64,000 nt of DNA from Salipiger thiooxidans (GTDB lineage Bacteria > Pseudomonadota > Alphaproteobacteria > Rhodobacterales > Rhodobacteraceae): the NCBI RefSeq assembly GCF_900102075.1, contig NZ_FNAV01000014.1, forward strand, positions 1 through 64,000. Reading direction: 5' to 3'. The position numbers and the translations under genes were made by a program. Positions within the stretch are counted from its first letter, which is position 1; each line of letters opens with the position of its first letter. The notes beneath the pieces were generated by a model. The model did not search any database, was not told the DNA's origin, and was given only the letters and a program-made list of their open reading frames with translations. Shown piece after piece: positions 1 to 8,502 of the stretch.

Positions 1-236
1 CGCTCACGGATCAGCGTCAGCGCAAACTCACGCACCGCGGGATCGATCCGGTTGTTGGACGGACGTCCGCGGGCCTTGTGCCGGATCGCTGCCGGACCAT
101 CGGCCTGGAACGTCTTCAGAAGCCGGTGAACCTGCCTTCGGCTCAGGCCCAAGACCGAGGCTGCCGCCACCGCAGACATCCGGCCTTGCACCACATCACT
201 CAGGACTTCGATCCGGTTCAGCTCGCGCTCGCTCAT
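1..236 (-). CDS. ISNCY family transposase, N-terminal part (cut by window edge)
   Basis: Reading leftwards from ATG at 234-236, an open frame runs to the window edge (78 codons visible). It begins MSERELNRIEVLSDV and contains a helix-turn-helix around residues 22-41 (SAVAAASVLGLSRRQVHRLL), followed by RHKARGRPSNNRID. This is the DNA-binding N-terminus typical of ISNCY-type transposases that are common in Rhodobacterales. The catalytic DDE region would be to the left and cannot be seen, so whether the element is intact is unknown. Confidence 0.75.
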   Translation of the reverse strand, partial: MSERELNRIEVLSDVVQGRMSAVAAASVLGLSRRQVHRLLKTFQADGPAAIRHKARGRPSNNRIDPAVREFALTLIRE

Positions 237-333
237 GACCACCAATCCCACGGCCGCACTCCAATCCTGCCCATTCAGGGGAGTGTGACACTTCAGCTTT
301 GCTCATGTGGGACATTCTAACTTGGCGCTTACA
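1..333 (-). mobile_element. ISNCY-type insertion sequence, one end (rest outside window)
   Basis: The start of an insertion sequence that continues off the left edge. The transposase reads leftwards from 236. Between its start codon and about 333 lies roughly 100 bp of terminal sequence, ending outward in TGTAAGCGCC when read on the minus strand. I infer the end from where this sequence gives way to AT-rich DNA in front of the Tct genes; the other terminus is not in the window, so the inverted repeat cannot be matched. Confidence 0.6.
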
Positions 334-383
334 GACAGATTTCCCATAAGGTTGATTATGTAATATATAAGTGCGCCCGCCGG

Positions 384-1901
384 TCAGCTTTGCGCACGGC
401 GCGCCGAATGGCTCTTGCGCAGCAATCCGTAGACCGCGCGCACCATCACGCTGCCCCAGAGCGCCAGCGTCAGCACCCCCAGCACCGCCGAACCCGGCCG
501 GTCGAAGAAGGCCAGCAGGTCTCCCTGCGTGCTGATCAGCGACTGCATCAGGTTCTGCTCGACGATCTTGCCCATGACAATGCCCAGCACCGTCGGCGCG
601 AGCGGCAGCCCGGAGGCGTTCATAATCGCCGCCAGCACGCCGAGCCCGATCATCACCAGCAGCCCCGACATGTCGTTGTTGATGGCGAAGGCGCCGAGAC
701 AGGCAAGGATCAGCAGCGTCGGTGCGATCACCGTGGTTGGCACCCGCAGCACCAGACCCGCCATGCGGATGCCGAGCCAGCCGAAGGGAATGAGCATGAG
801 ATTGGCAAGGAAGAACACGAGGAATACCGCGTAGACCATCTGGCCGTTCTCGAGGAACACCATCGGCCCCGGGTTCACGCCCTTGAGATAGAGCACCCCG
901 ATGGCGATGGCCGTGATGGTATCGCCGGGAATGGCGAAGACCAGCGCCGGGATCCATGCGCCCGCAAGCGCGGCGTTGTTGGCCGAGCCCCCCGCCACGA
1001 TGGGCTCGATGTGGCCCTTGCCCCATTTCTCGGGCTCCCGCGTCGCGCGCCGTGTCACCGCGACGGAAATCCACGCCGCGATGTCCGCACCGGCGCCGGG
1101 CAGCGAGCCGATGGCCGTGCCCATGACCGAGCCGCGCAGCGAGGGCCACCAGTAGCGGCGCCCTGCCCGCCCGATCTTGGACAGCGCCGAGCCCGGCGCG
1201 CCCTCGGGCAGCTTGCGCACCGTGGCCTCCTGCGACAGCAGGCGCAGGATCTCGGGCAGAGCGAACATCCCGATCAGCGCCGGGATGAAGGAGATGCCTT
1301 CGAGCAGCGCCCAGGACCCGAAGGTGAAGCGGGGGAAGCCGGTGGTGTAATCCATGCCGACGCAGGCGATCAGCAGGCCGATCATCAGCGAAGCCATGCC
1401 CTTGAGCAGGTCGTCACCTGCCACCAGCACCGCGCAGCTGAGGCCGAGGCAGCCCAGCCAGAAGAACTCGAAGCTCGAGAAGGTCAGCGCGAAATTGGCC
1501 AGCAGCGGTGAGGCGGCGATCAGGATCACCGTGCCGATGATGCCGCCGATGGTGCCGAAGACCGCGGAGGCGCCGATCACGAACCCCGCCTCGCCCTTCT
1601 CTACCAGCGCGTTGGCGTCGGTCATGTAGGCGGCCGACGCGGGCGTGCCGGGAATGCGCAGCAACGCGCCGGGGATGTCGCCTGCGAAGATCGACATGGC
1701 CGCCGCCGAGACGATCGAGGCGATGGCCGCGATCGGCGACAGCAGGAAGGTGATCGGGATCAGCAGCGCCACCGCCATCGTGGCGGTGAGGCCGGGCAAG
1801 GCGCCGACCACGAAGCCGAAGAACGAGGCGACGACGATGGACAGCAGCGTGTCGGGGCTCGCCACCAGTACGGCGGCGCTTATCAGGTCCGAGAACATCA
1901 C
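384..1901 (-). CDS. tctA: tripartite tricarboxylate transporter, large permease TctA
   Basis: This is the 505-residue large membrane subunit of a TTT-family secondary transporter, which moves an organic acid delivered by a periplasmic TctC protein. The protein is hydrophobic throughout. It shows the family signature near the N-terminus (GALPGLTATMAVALLIPITF, about residues 33-52) and a second proline-glycine motif, GDIPGALLRIPGTP, at about 74-87. Its start overlaps the tctB stop by 4 bp, which implies translational coupling. The gene order tctC-tctB-tctA follows an amidohydrolase, all read leftwards as one operon. The substrate cannot be read from sequence; neighbours suggest a sugar acid or lactone. 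Confidence 0.93.
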   Translation of the reverse strand: MMFSDLISAAVLVASPDTLLSIVVASFFGFVVGALPGLTATMAVALLIPITFLLSPIAAIASIVSAAAMSIFAGDIPGALLRIPGTPASAAYMTDANALVEKGEAGFVIGASAVFGTIGGIIGTVILIAASPLLANFALTFSSFEFFWLGCLGLSCAVLVAGDDLLKGMASLMIGLLIACVGMDYTTGFPRFTFGSWALLEGISFIPALIGMFALPEILRLLSQEATVRKLPEGAPGSALSKIGRAGRRYWWPSLRGSVMGTAIGSLPGAGADIAAWISVAVTRRATREPEKWGKGHIEPIVAGGSANNAALAGAWIPALVFAIPGDTITAIAIGVLYLKGVNPGPMVFLENGQMVYAVFLVFFLANLMLIPFGWLGIRMAGLVLRVPTTVIAPTLLILACLGAFAINNDMSGLLVMIGLGVLAAIMNASGLPLAPTVLGIVMGKIVEQNLMQSLISTQGDLLAFFDRPGSAVLGVLTLALWGSVMVRAVYGLLRKSHSARRAQS

Positions 1902-2371
1902 AGCACTCCCGTCAGCAGGCCCGAGGGCACCGGCACGCGCAGGAGCATCCGGAAAATCAGGTCGAAGGCGACCGTCAGCCCCACCGCCAGCGCCAGCGAC
2001 ATCACCGGGCGCCGGAACGCCGCCAGAAGGCCCACCAAGAGGATGACGAAGACAAGGATCTGGATGCCCACCGTCTCGCCGAAGAGCACGATGGCGAAGA
2101 CCGAGGCGAGGATGTAGAGCGCCGCAAGCGTGCCGCGCCGCAGGGTGACGGCGTCGGGCATGGTCAGGAGTTTCGGCGCGCCCTCGGCCGTGCGCACGCC
2201 GCGCAGCACCAGCCCGCCGCCGAAGATCACCAGCCCGATGCCGGTGAGCCGCGGGAAGAGGTCGGGGCCGTAGCTCTGGCCCGCGACCTGCGGGAAGCTG
2301 CCCACGTGCCAGATCACTGCGACCCCGAGCAGCGCCAGCAGCGCTCCGATGGCCGTGTCATGGATTTGCAT
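1898..2371 (-). CDS. tctB: tripartite tricarboxylate transporter, small permease TctB
   Basis: A 157-residue protein with four predicted hydrophobic segments, the usual size and layout of the small TctB subunit of TTT transporters. An N-terminal helix is followed by the motif GPDLFPRLTGIGL, typical of TctB. The subunit pairs with TctA in the inner membrane; its exact role is poorly known in the family. It overlaps tctA by 4 bp and lies 38 bp after tctC, so the three genes are co-transcribed. Confidence 0.9.
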   Translation of the reverse strand: MQIHDTAIGALLALLGVAVIWHVGSFPQVAGQSYGPDLFPRLTGIGLVIFGGGLVLRGVRTAEGAPKLLTMPDAVTLRRGTLAALYILASVFAIVLFGETVGIQILVFVILLVGLLAAFRRPVMSLALAVGLTVAFDLIFRMLLRVPVPSGLLTGVL

Positions 2372-2409
2372 GGGTCAGCCTCCTTTTCAGTCGTCGCGAT
2401 CCGCCCGCG

Positions 2410-3372
2410 TCACTTCTCGAGCTGGTCGAAGATCACCTGCATCTTGTCGAGATCCTCGGCCATGAAGGCCTCGAATTCGGCACCGGGGCGCCAGACGTGC
2501 TTGAACCCGCGCTCCTGCAGCGTCGCGACGAAGCTCTCGCTGTTTGCGGCGGCCTCGACGGCCTTGCTCAGCACCTCGAGCGCCTCGGGGTCGAGGTCCT
2601 TCGGCCCGGTCACCCCGTGCCAGAGACCGTAGGTATAGTCGATCCCCTGCTCCCGCAGCGTGGGCACCTCGGGGAAGATATCGACGCGCTCGGCGGCCAT
2701 GGTGGCGAGCGGGCGCAGCTTGCCGCCCTCGACCAGCGCGCGGGCCTCGACCAGCGAGGCGGTGGAGAAATCGCTGTTGCCGGCGGCCACGTCGAGATGA
2801 CCCTTGGTGCCGCCCTGCGTCGGTACCCAGATCACGTCGTCGGGCGACAGACCCAGCGCGAACATGAGCCCGAGGAAGCCCGCGTGCCAGCTTGCGCCCG
2901 GCGCGGCACCGGTGCCCTTGATGGTGCCGGGGTTTGCCTTGATCGCGGCGACCAGCTCTTCCATCGATTGGTAGGGCGAGTCCACGCTCACCGTCACGCT
3001 GCCGGGCAGTTCGTTGGTCTGGCCGATGGCGGTCATGTCCGCGTAGGTCAGCGGCGCCAGCCCCTGCGGCTTGTAGAGCGAAATGTCCGAGGCGATGAGC
3101 CCGATGGTGTAGCCGTCGGGACGCGCGCGCGCGATGGCGGTCTGGCCCGGAATGCCGCCGCCGCCGTCGCGGTTGACGACCGACACCGGCTGGCCGAGCT
3201 CCTTCTCGAGCTCCACCGCCAGCGTGCGCGCGACGATGTCGGTGCCGCCGCCCGCCGGGTACGGCACGATCAGCTGGACCGGACGCTCGGGGTATTCGGC
3301 GAAGGCGGCGCCTGCGACCATGGTGAAGCCGGCGATCAGCGCGGCGGCCCTGCGGCGGGTGGTGGTGAACAT
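2410..3372 (-). CDS. TctC/Bug family periplasmic substrate-binding protein
   Basis: A 320-residue extracytoplasmic solute receptor of the Bug (TctC) family. A Sec signal peptide with a short Arg-rich head and an AFA cleavage site occupies about the first 25 residues. The mature protein starts with the hallmark YPERPVQLIVPYPAGGGTDI, whose glycine-rich loop contacts the bound carboxylate in Bug proteins. The length is normal for the family. It hands substrate to TctAB encoded directly downstream. It is the second gene of the leftward operon, 26 bp after the amidohydrolase. Ligand unknown. Confidence 0.92.
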   Translation of the reverse strand: MFTTTRRRAAALIAGFTMVAGAAFAEYPERPVQLIVPYPAGGGTDIVARTLAVELEKELGQPVSVVNRDGGGGIPGQTAIARARPDGYTIGLIASDISLYKPQGLAPLTYADMTAIGQTNELPGSVTVSVDSPYQSMEELVAAIKANPGTIKGTGAAPGASWHAGFLGLMFALGLSPDDVIWVPTQGGTKGHLDVAAGNSDFSTASLVEARALVEGGKLRPLATMAAERVDIFPEVPTLREQGIDYTYGLWHGVTGPKDLDPEALEVLSKAVEAAANSESFVATLQERGFKHVWRPGAEFEAFMAEDLDKMQVIFDQLEK

Positions 3373-3398
3373 GGTGTGATCCTCCCTGTGATCTCTGG

Positions 3399-4331
3399 TC
3401 AGGACAATGTCAGCCCGTAGGTGTCGGCGGCCGTCCCGGCGAAGAACGCCCGGCGGTCGCGCTCCGGCAGTACCGAGGTGATCTCGATGAAATCCTCGAT
3501 GAGCCGGGGAAAGCTGCGGAACATGCCGTCCACTGGCATGTTGCTCGCGAACATGGCGCGGTCGGCGCCGAAGAGGTCGATGCAGGTCAGGATGACCTCG
3601 CGCTGCGCCTCGGTGGTCCAGTCCTCGCCTCGCACGCCGAGCCCGCTTACCTTGATGCGGACATTGGGCGGGGCGGCGGCGGTGGCGAGCGCCTCGGACC
3701 AGGCCCTCAGAACGGCGGGCTCTCGGCTGCCGGGCACGCCCGCGTGGTTGATGATGATGAGCGTGTCGGGGAAGTCGCGGGCCAGGTCCGCCGCGTCGGG
3801 CAGATGCCAGAACGGCGTCTGCAGCTCGAAATGCAATCCGTGCGCAGCAAGCCCGGCGTAGCCGCGACGGAAGGTCGGGCAGTTCATCGACCCCGCGAGG
3901 TCATGGCCGCGCGACCACTCCCCTGCCGTGGCAAAAGCCCTGGGCTTCTGGCGCAGCGAGCGGACCAGCGGGAAGGCGGCCTGCGCTGCGATCAGGTCGT
4001 CGACGTCGGGCCGGTCGAACCAGACCTGCGCCGTCATCGCCGCCGGAAACCCCGTTTTTTCATTGAGTTCCGCGATCCAGCGGGCCTCTCCCAGCGGATC
4101 GTCGGGCGACCATTCCGCCTCCATGTGCACGGCGGCGGCGATCTGCCAGGGCGCCGCAGCGGCGCGGTAGTCGTCCGGCAGGAAGTCCGCCTTCACCGCG
4201 CTGTAGTCGCCGTAGCGGTGCGGATGCTGCACGCCCTCCATGAGCCAGGGGTGCTTGCCGAGCGACAGATCCCAGACATGGCAATGGGCATCCACGATCT
4301 GCATCGCATCGGTCTTTGCTTCGCTGGTCAC
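3399..4331 (-). CDS. amidohydrolase (PDC hydrolase / lactonase-like)
   Basis: A 310-residue TIM-barrel amidohydrolase of the COG3618 group, which contains L-fuconolactonase, galactarolactone isomerase-type and 2-pyrone-4,6-dicarboxylate hydrolases. Visible landmarks are IVDAHCHVWD at the start of the barrel (about residues 12-21), INHAGVPG in the middle, and FGADRAMFASNMPVDG near the C-terminus with the family Asp. The start is taken as GTG at 4331, because GGGAGG lies five bases upstream. It is the first gene of the operon feeding tctCBA and sits opposite a sugar-acid pathway, so hydrolysis of an incoming sugar lactone is a reasonable inference, not shown. A TTGCATGCAA palindrome lies 41 bp ahead of its start. 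Confidence 0.82.
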   Translation of the reverse strand: MTSEAKTDAMQIVDAHCHVWDLSLGKHPWLMEGVQHPHRYGDYSAVKADFLPDDYRAAAAPWQIAAAVHMEAEWSPDDPLGEARWIAELNEKTGFPAAMTAQVWFDRPDVDDLIAAQAAFPLVRSLRQKPRAFATAGEWSRGHDLAGSMNCPTFRRGYAGLAAHGLHFELQTPFWHLPDAADLARDFPDTLIIINHAGVPGSREPAVLRAWSEALATAAAPPNVRIKVSGLGVRGEDWTTEAQREVILTCIDLFGADRAMFASNMPVDGMFRSFPRLIEDFIEITSVLPERDRRAFFAGTAADTYGLTLS

Positions 4332-4371
4332 AGTGCCTCCCTGCCCAGTGCGGGCGCCTCAGTGACGAGCT

Positions 4372-4381
4372 TTGCATGCAA
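4372..4381. promoter_or_regulatory. TTGCATGCAA palindrome, putative GntR operator of the leftward operon
   Basis: A perfect 10-bp palindrome, TTGCATGCAA, lies just upstream of the amidohydrolase start and downstream of the GntR gene. The same sequence, as ATTGCATGCAAT, lies in front of the regulator gene itself. Short palindromes of this kind are typical FCD-subfamily GntR sites, so this is probably the control point of the amidohydrolase-tct operon. Confidence 0.6.
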
Positions 4382-4443
4382 TATGGGGGATTTGTCAAAG
4401 ATTTTTGAGGTTAAACCCGAAATTTGTGCAAAATTGAATGCAC

Positions 4444-5145
4444 TCAGTCAGTTGGCTCGGGGGTCTCCAGAGCTTTGCGTGCAATTTTCCAACCTGCGCG
4501 GTGGTGCGCCCGGAGCAATTCCCGTAGAAGAGGACCCTGCCGCCGCCGCAGCGCCTCGAGAATCTGCGCGTGTTCGGCCACCGCCTGCGCCCAGCGGGCG
4601 TGATCGCGATTCCCCGCAAAACGGAACCGGCGAATGCGGGCGCTCTCGCTGGAATAGACCCGCGACAGCGCCTCGTTCTGTGCGGCGTCGATGATCTTCT
4701 GGTGAATGTCCTGGTTGATGTGGAAGTAATCCATCAGCTCGCGACGCTCGAAGGCCTCAACCATACGCGTGTCGAGCTCGGCGATTTCCTCGATCATCTC
4801 GGGGGTTGCGCGTTCGGCGGCACGCTCGGCGCCAATGCTTTCCAGTCCGATCAGGATCTCGAGCGAGTCCTCGACGTCCTCGGGCGACAACCTCACCACC
4901 GTCGCGCCCGCGTTGGGACGGATCGACACCAGCCCCTCGCCCTCAAGGATCTTGAACGCCTCGCGCAGTGGCGTGCGCGAGATCCCGAGCCGCTCGGTCA
5001 GGATACGTTCGTTGATCCGCTCGCCCGGAGGAATCTCGCCGCTGACGATCAGGTCGCGGAGAAAATTCGTCACGAAGGTCGATCGCTGCCCGCGCGGCCA
5101 GCCGGCGACCTCCTCGGACAACGCCTGCCACCTGTCTTCGCCCAT
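4444..5145 (-). CDS. GntR family regulator, FadR/FCD type
   Basis: A 233-residue repressor-type protein. An N-terminal winged helix (about residues 20-85) contains ERILTERLGISRTPLREAFK, the GntR recognition helix signature, and GLVSIRPNAGATV, its wing. A C-terminal all-helical FCD domain follows, with INQDIHQKIIDAA and a later EHAQILEAL providing the usual metal or effector ligands (His/Asp). GGGAGGG precedes the ATG at 5145. It is divergent from the SAF-dehydrogenase operon and leads the amidohydrolase-tct operon. Palindromes in both flanking regions suggest that it controls both units and itself. The effector is probably a sugar acid or pathway intermediate (inference). Confidence 0.93.
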   Translation of the reverse strand: MGEDRWQALSEEVAGWPRGQRSTFVTNFLRDLIVSGEIPPGERINERILTERLGISRTPLREAFKILEGEGLVSIRPNAGATVVRLSPEDVEDSLEILIGLESIGAERAAERATPEMIEEIAELDTRMVEAFERRELMDYFHINQDIHQKIIDAAQNEALSRVYSSESARIRRFRFAGNRDHARWAQAVAEHAQILEALRRRQGPLLRELLRAHHRAGWKIARKALETPEPTD

Positions 5146-5159
5146 GCCTGCCCTCCCTT

Positions 5160-5294
5160 ATTGCATGCAATCAATCTAAAAAACCGCGTCGATTTGCGCA
5201 AGGCAGTTGACGAGCGTACTTTTGAATGCAATCACTGTCGAAATCGCCGATTCAGAGGGTCGGCTGAGGAGATTTCTCGCAGATTGCGCGCAAT
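5160..5294. promoter_or_regulatory. divergent promoter region with three TGCATGCA-like boxes
   Basis: The 206-bp region between the GntR gene and the rightward operon carries a perfect palindrome ATTGCATGCAAT (5160-5171), a one-mismatch copy TTGAATGCAA (5222-5231) and a second perfect palindrome of the same shape, ATTGCGCGCAAT (5283-5294). A half-like copy GCATGCAAT follows at 5320-5328. The spacings are about 62, 61 and 37 bp. Together with 4372-4381 these make a consistent set of operators for the adjacent GntR protein. Confidence 0.6.
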
Positions 5295-5351
5295 ACGGTG
5301 CCCGGCACCGATCCCACGCGCATGCAATCGCCGCAGATCCGGGGACCGCGA

Positions 5352-6752
5352 ATGAACTACAACGCCTATTTCAGCGCCGACAGCCGCACCGTCGAAGCCT
5401 GCATCATCGGCACCGGGGGCTTTGGCCGGAGCTTCCTGTCGCAGGGCCTGCGCGTGCCGCAGATGTCGGTGCGCATCGGCGTCGACGTGGACGCGGCCAC
5501 CGCGGCGGCGGCCATGCAGGACGTGGGCATCTCTTGGGACGACATCCGGATCTGCGACGACGCCGAGAGCGCCCGCGCCGCCTTCGAGGACGGGAGTTTC
5601 GTGGCGGTGGGCGACTTCGCGCTCGTCGCGGACCTGCCCTTCGACGTCGCGGTCGAGGCCACCGGCCATCCGGTCCACGGCGCCCGCCACGCCGAGCTGG
5701 CCATCGCCGCGGGCAAGCATGTCGCGATGGTCTCCAAGGAAGTCGACAGCGTCGTCGGACCCGGCCTCGCCGCCATGGCCGCCGACAAGGGCGTGCTCGT
5801 GACGCCGGTGGACGGCGACCAGCCGAGCCTGCTGATCGGGCTCATCACCTGGGCCCAGGTGCTGGGCTTCGAGATCGTCGCCGCGGGCAAGTCCAGCGAA
5901 TACGACTTCGTGCACGATCCCGAGACCGGCACCATCCTCTGCAACGGCGGCACCTACGAGGTGCCCGGGTTCGCGCCCTTCGCCCGCATGGGCGACCGCA
6001 GCGCCGCCGAGATCGTGGCGGCGAGGGCCGAGGCCGCAAGCGCCCTGCCCCAGCGCGCCGTGCCGGATCTCTGCGAGATGACCGTGGTCGCCAACGCCTG
6101 CGGCATGAGCCCCGACCGCCCCGACCTGCACTGTCCCATCGCGCGCATCGAAGAGGTGCCGACGATCCTCAGCGGCACCGAAGACGGCGGCATCCTGAGC
6201 CGCACCGGCGTGCTCGAGGTGTTCCATTGCCTGCGCGCCCCGGGCGAGATCAGCTTTGCGGGCGGCGTCTTCGTGGTGATCCGTTGCGACCATGCCGACA
6301 CCTGGGAGATGCTGCGCGACAAGGGCCACGTGGTCAGCCGCAACGGCAAGACCGCCATGGTCTTCATCCCGCGCCACCTGCTTGGGCTCGAGGCCGCGAC
6401 CTCGATCCTCGAGGCGGGCCTGCTGGGCGTCTCCAGCGGCGCGCCCGCGCCCGGCCACCACATCGACCTCGTGGCCCATGCCGACCGCGACCTGCCAGCC
6501 GGCCACCGGCTGGCCATGGGCGGCCACCACCATTCGATCGAGGGCGTCTCGGCCCGGATGATGCCCGCGGGCGCGCTCGACGGCGACAGCCCCGCGCCCT
6601 TCTACCTCGCCTCGAACTGCCGCCTCGCGCGGGATGTGGCGGCAGGAGAGCTCATCCGCATGCGCCATCTCGAGATCCCGCAGGACAGCGTGCTGGCCCG
6701 GCTTCGCGAAAGCCAGGACGCCCGCTTCTTCACAGCGCGCAAGAGCGCCTGA
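5352..6752 (+). CDS. SAF-domain NAD(P)-dependent oxidoreductase (homoserine dehydrogenase-like, COG4091)
   Basis: A 466-residue predicted dehydrogenase. The N-terminal Rossmann fold begins with CIIGTGGFGRSFLSQG (about residues 19-34). The middle part has the homoserine-dehydrogenase-like dimer region with AVEATGHPVHGARHAEL and CGMSPDRPDLHCP. The last about 90 residues resemble a SAF domain (FYLASNCRLARDVAAGELI), as in sialic-acid synthase and altronate dehydratase. I chose ATG 5352 because homology-like sequence starts there and the operator boxes then lie upstream. It leads an operon with a TRAP transporter, an OtnK-type kinase and an OtnC-type aldolase, so it is the likely oxidation step producing the 3-oxo acid for the kinase. 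That role is inference. Confidence 0.8.
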   Translation: MNYNAYFSADSRTVEACIIGTGGFGRSFLSQGLRVPQMSVRIGVDVDAATAAAAMQDVGISWDDIRICDDAESARAAFEDGSFVAVGDFALVADLPFDVAVEATGHPVHGARHAELAIAAGKHVAMVSKEVDSVVGPGLAAMAADKGVLVTPVDGDQPSLLIGLITWAQVLGFEIVAAGKSSEYDFVHDPETGTILCNGGTYEVPGFAPFARMGDRSAAEIVAARAEAASALPQRAVPDLCEMTVVANACGMSPDRPDLHCPIARIEEVPTILSGTEDGGILSRTGVLEVFHCLRAPGEISFAGGVFVVIRCDHADTWEMLRDKGHVVSRNGKTAMVFIPRHLLGLEAATSILEAGLLGVSSGAPAPGHHIDLVAHADRDLPAGHRLAMGGHHHSIEGVSARMMPAGALDGDSPAPFYLASNCRLARDVAAGELIRMRHLEIPQDSVLARLRESQDARFFTARKSA

Positions 6753-6779
6753 CCGTACGACACCAAGGGAGGACCCGAC

Positions 6780-7778
6780 ATGACACTGACCCGACGCAAT
6801 TTCCTGACCACTGCCGCCACGGCGACCGGCCTCATGGCCGCCCCGGCGATCCTGCGCGCGCAGGGCACGCTGGCGCTGCGCATGGGGCACCCGCACCCCG
6901 AGACTGACAGCTGGCAGGACACCGCGCTGTGGATGGCCGACACGCTCAAGGAAAAGTCCGGCGGCGAGATCACGCTGCAGGTCTTCCCCAACGGCCTGAT
7001 CGGCAACGACCCCACCATGATCAACTCGGTCCGCGCCGGATCGCTCGACATCATGGTGACCGGCAACCCGTTCTTCACAAGCCTCGCGCCCGAGCTCAAC
7101 GTGCTCGACCTGCCCTATCTCTTCCAGAACCGCGACCACGTGGCCCGCGTGCTCGACGGCGAGATCGGTGACCGTCTGCGCTCCGATTTCGAGGGCACCG
7201 GCCTCTTCGCGCTCTCGCTCTGGGAGACCGGCTGGCGCCACGTCACCAACAGCCGCCGTCCCGTCGCCACGCCCGAGGACATCAAGGGGCTCAAGATCCG
7301 CACCACGCCGAACCCGGCCCACATCGAGGCCTTCCGCCTGCTCGGCGCCGTGCCGACGCCGATGGCCTTCACCGAGCTTTTCACCGCGCTCGAGATGGGC
7401 GCCGTGGACGGGCAGGAGAACCCGACGACGCTGATCCTCAACTCGCGTTTCTACGAGGCGCAGAAGTACCTGTCGCTCACCCAGCACGCCTTTACCGCGG
7501 CGCCGCTGGTGACCAATGCCGAAAAGCTCGAGGCGATGGGCGAGGACCGCCGGACCCTGCTGATCGAGACCGCGCAGGAAGGTGCCAGGCGCCAGCGCGC
7601 GCTCAACGTCGAGCGTGAGGAAACCAGCCTCGCGACGCTCAAGGACGAGGGCATGGAGGTGGTCGAGGAACCCGATCGCGAGGCCTTCCGCGCCATCGTC
7701 GCCGACGAAGTGCAGGCCAAGTTCGCCTCGGAGTTCGGCAGCGATCTGATCGACCAGATCAACGGCGCCGCCGCCTGA
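6780..7778 (+). CDS. TRAP transporter substrate-binding protein DctP
   Basis: A 332-residue periplasmic receptor of a TRAP transporter. The leader has a twin-arginine motif (TRRNFL) and an alanine-rich core ending in LRAQG, so export may be by Tat. The mature protein shows DctP-family features: GEITLQVFPNGLIGN near the front, KGLKIRTTPNP in the ligand-binding region (the conserved Arg usually pairs with a carboxylate), and GAVDGQENPTT. Length is normal. It precedes a cyclase gene and dctQM in one operon with 20-30 bp gaps. The ligand is probably the acid degraded by the neighbouring enzymes. Confidence 0.92.
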   Translation: MTLTRRNFLTTAATATGLMAAPAILRAQGTLALRMGHPHPETDSWQDTALWMADTLKEKSGGEITLQVFPNGLIGNDPTMINSVRAGSLDIMVTGNPFFTSLAPELNVLDLPYLFQNRDHVARVLDGEIGDRLRSDFEGTGLFALSLWETGWRHVTNSRRPVATPEDIKGLKIRTTPNPAHIEAFRLLGAVPTPMAFTELFTALEMGAVDGQENPTTLILNSRFYEAQKYLSLTQHAFTAAPLVTNAEKLEAMGEDRRTLLIETAQEGARRQRALNVEREETSLATLKDEGMEVVEEPDREAFRAIVADEVQAKFASEFGSDLIDQINGAAA

Positions 7779-7809
7779 ACCGCAGACACGTGAAGACCAA
7801 GAGAACACC

Positions 7810-8502
7810 ATGGACATCGTCGATCTGAGCATGACGGTCGGGCCGCACTTCCGCTGGGCCCCCGAGATTTCCGTCAAGGGTGACAAGAGCGCCGGAGACC
7901 AGTTCCGCGTGACCCGGCTCGCCACGACCTGCCATGGGTTCTCGCACGTGGACGCGCAGGCGCATTTCATCGCCGACGGCCCCACCATCGAGAGCACGCC
8001 TCTGGACCGGGTGGTGGGGCCGTGCCGTATCTTCGACCTCTCGGGCGTCCAGCCCGACGAGGAGATCGGCCCCGAGACCCTCGCCGCCGCCGATCCCGGC
8101 GGCAATCCGGGCGAAATCCTTCTGCTGGCAACGCAATGGGACACCAAGCGCGATTGCCAGACGCGCGAATTCTGGACCGAGGCGCCGTGGCTGAACCGCG
8201 CCGCCTCGGAATACCTGCTGGCGCTAGCGCCCACGGCGGTGGCGGTGGACTTCCCGCAGGATTACCCGATCCGGCTGCTCCTCGACGGCATCCGCGTGCC
8301 CGACGAGGAGCACGTGACCCATGACGTGCTGCTGCGCGCGGGCGTCACGCTGATCGAATACGTGGTGAACACCGCCGCGCTGAAGGGCAAGCGCACCTGG
8401 CTCTGCGCCGCCCCGCTCAAGGTCGGTAACGCCGACGGCGCGCCCGCCCGGATCTTTGCCATCGAGGACATGCCCGGCACCCCCGGCGGGGCGGCCTCCT
8501 GA
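7810..8502 (+). CDS. cyclase family protein (kynurenine formamidase-like metal hydrolase)
   Basis: A 230-residue protein of the COG1878 cyclase family, metal-dependent hydrolases acting on amides or lactones. The metal site is recognisable as CHGFSHVDAQAHF at about residues 38-50, a variant of the family HxGTHxDxPxH motif. VDFPQDYPIRLLL and the C-terminal ending with PARIFAIE fit the family. It lies between the TRAP dctP and dctQ genes and overlaps dctQ by one base. In this setting a lactonase or ring-opening role on the imported compound is plausible but not provable from sequence. Confidence 0.8.
   Translation: MDIVDLSMTVGPHFRWAPEISVKGDKSAGDQFRVTRLATTCHGFSHVDAQAHFIADGPTIESTPLDRVVGPCRIFDLSGVQPDEEIGPETLAAADPGGNPGEILLLATQWDTKRDCQTREFWTEAPWLNRAASEYLLALAPTAVAVDFPQDYPIRLLLDGIRVPDEEHVTHDVLLRAGVTLIEYVVNTAALKGKRTWLCAAPLKVGNADGAPARIFAIEDMPGTPGGAAS

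Noticed and set aside
5232-8234. A 1000-codon open frame on the minus strand
   Set aside because: It is the antisense of the SAF dehydrogenase, dctP and cyclase genes; its translation is a low-complexity mix rich in Gly, Arg, Asp and His without any domain, a by-product of high GC.
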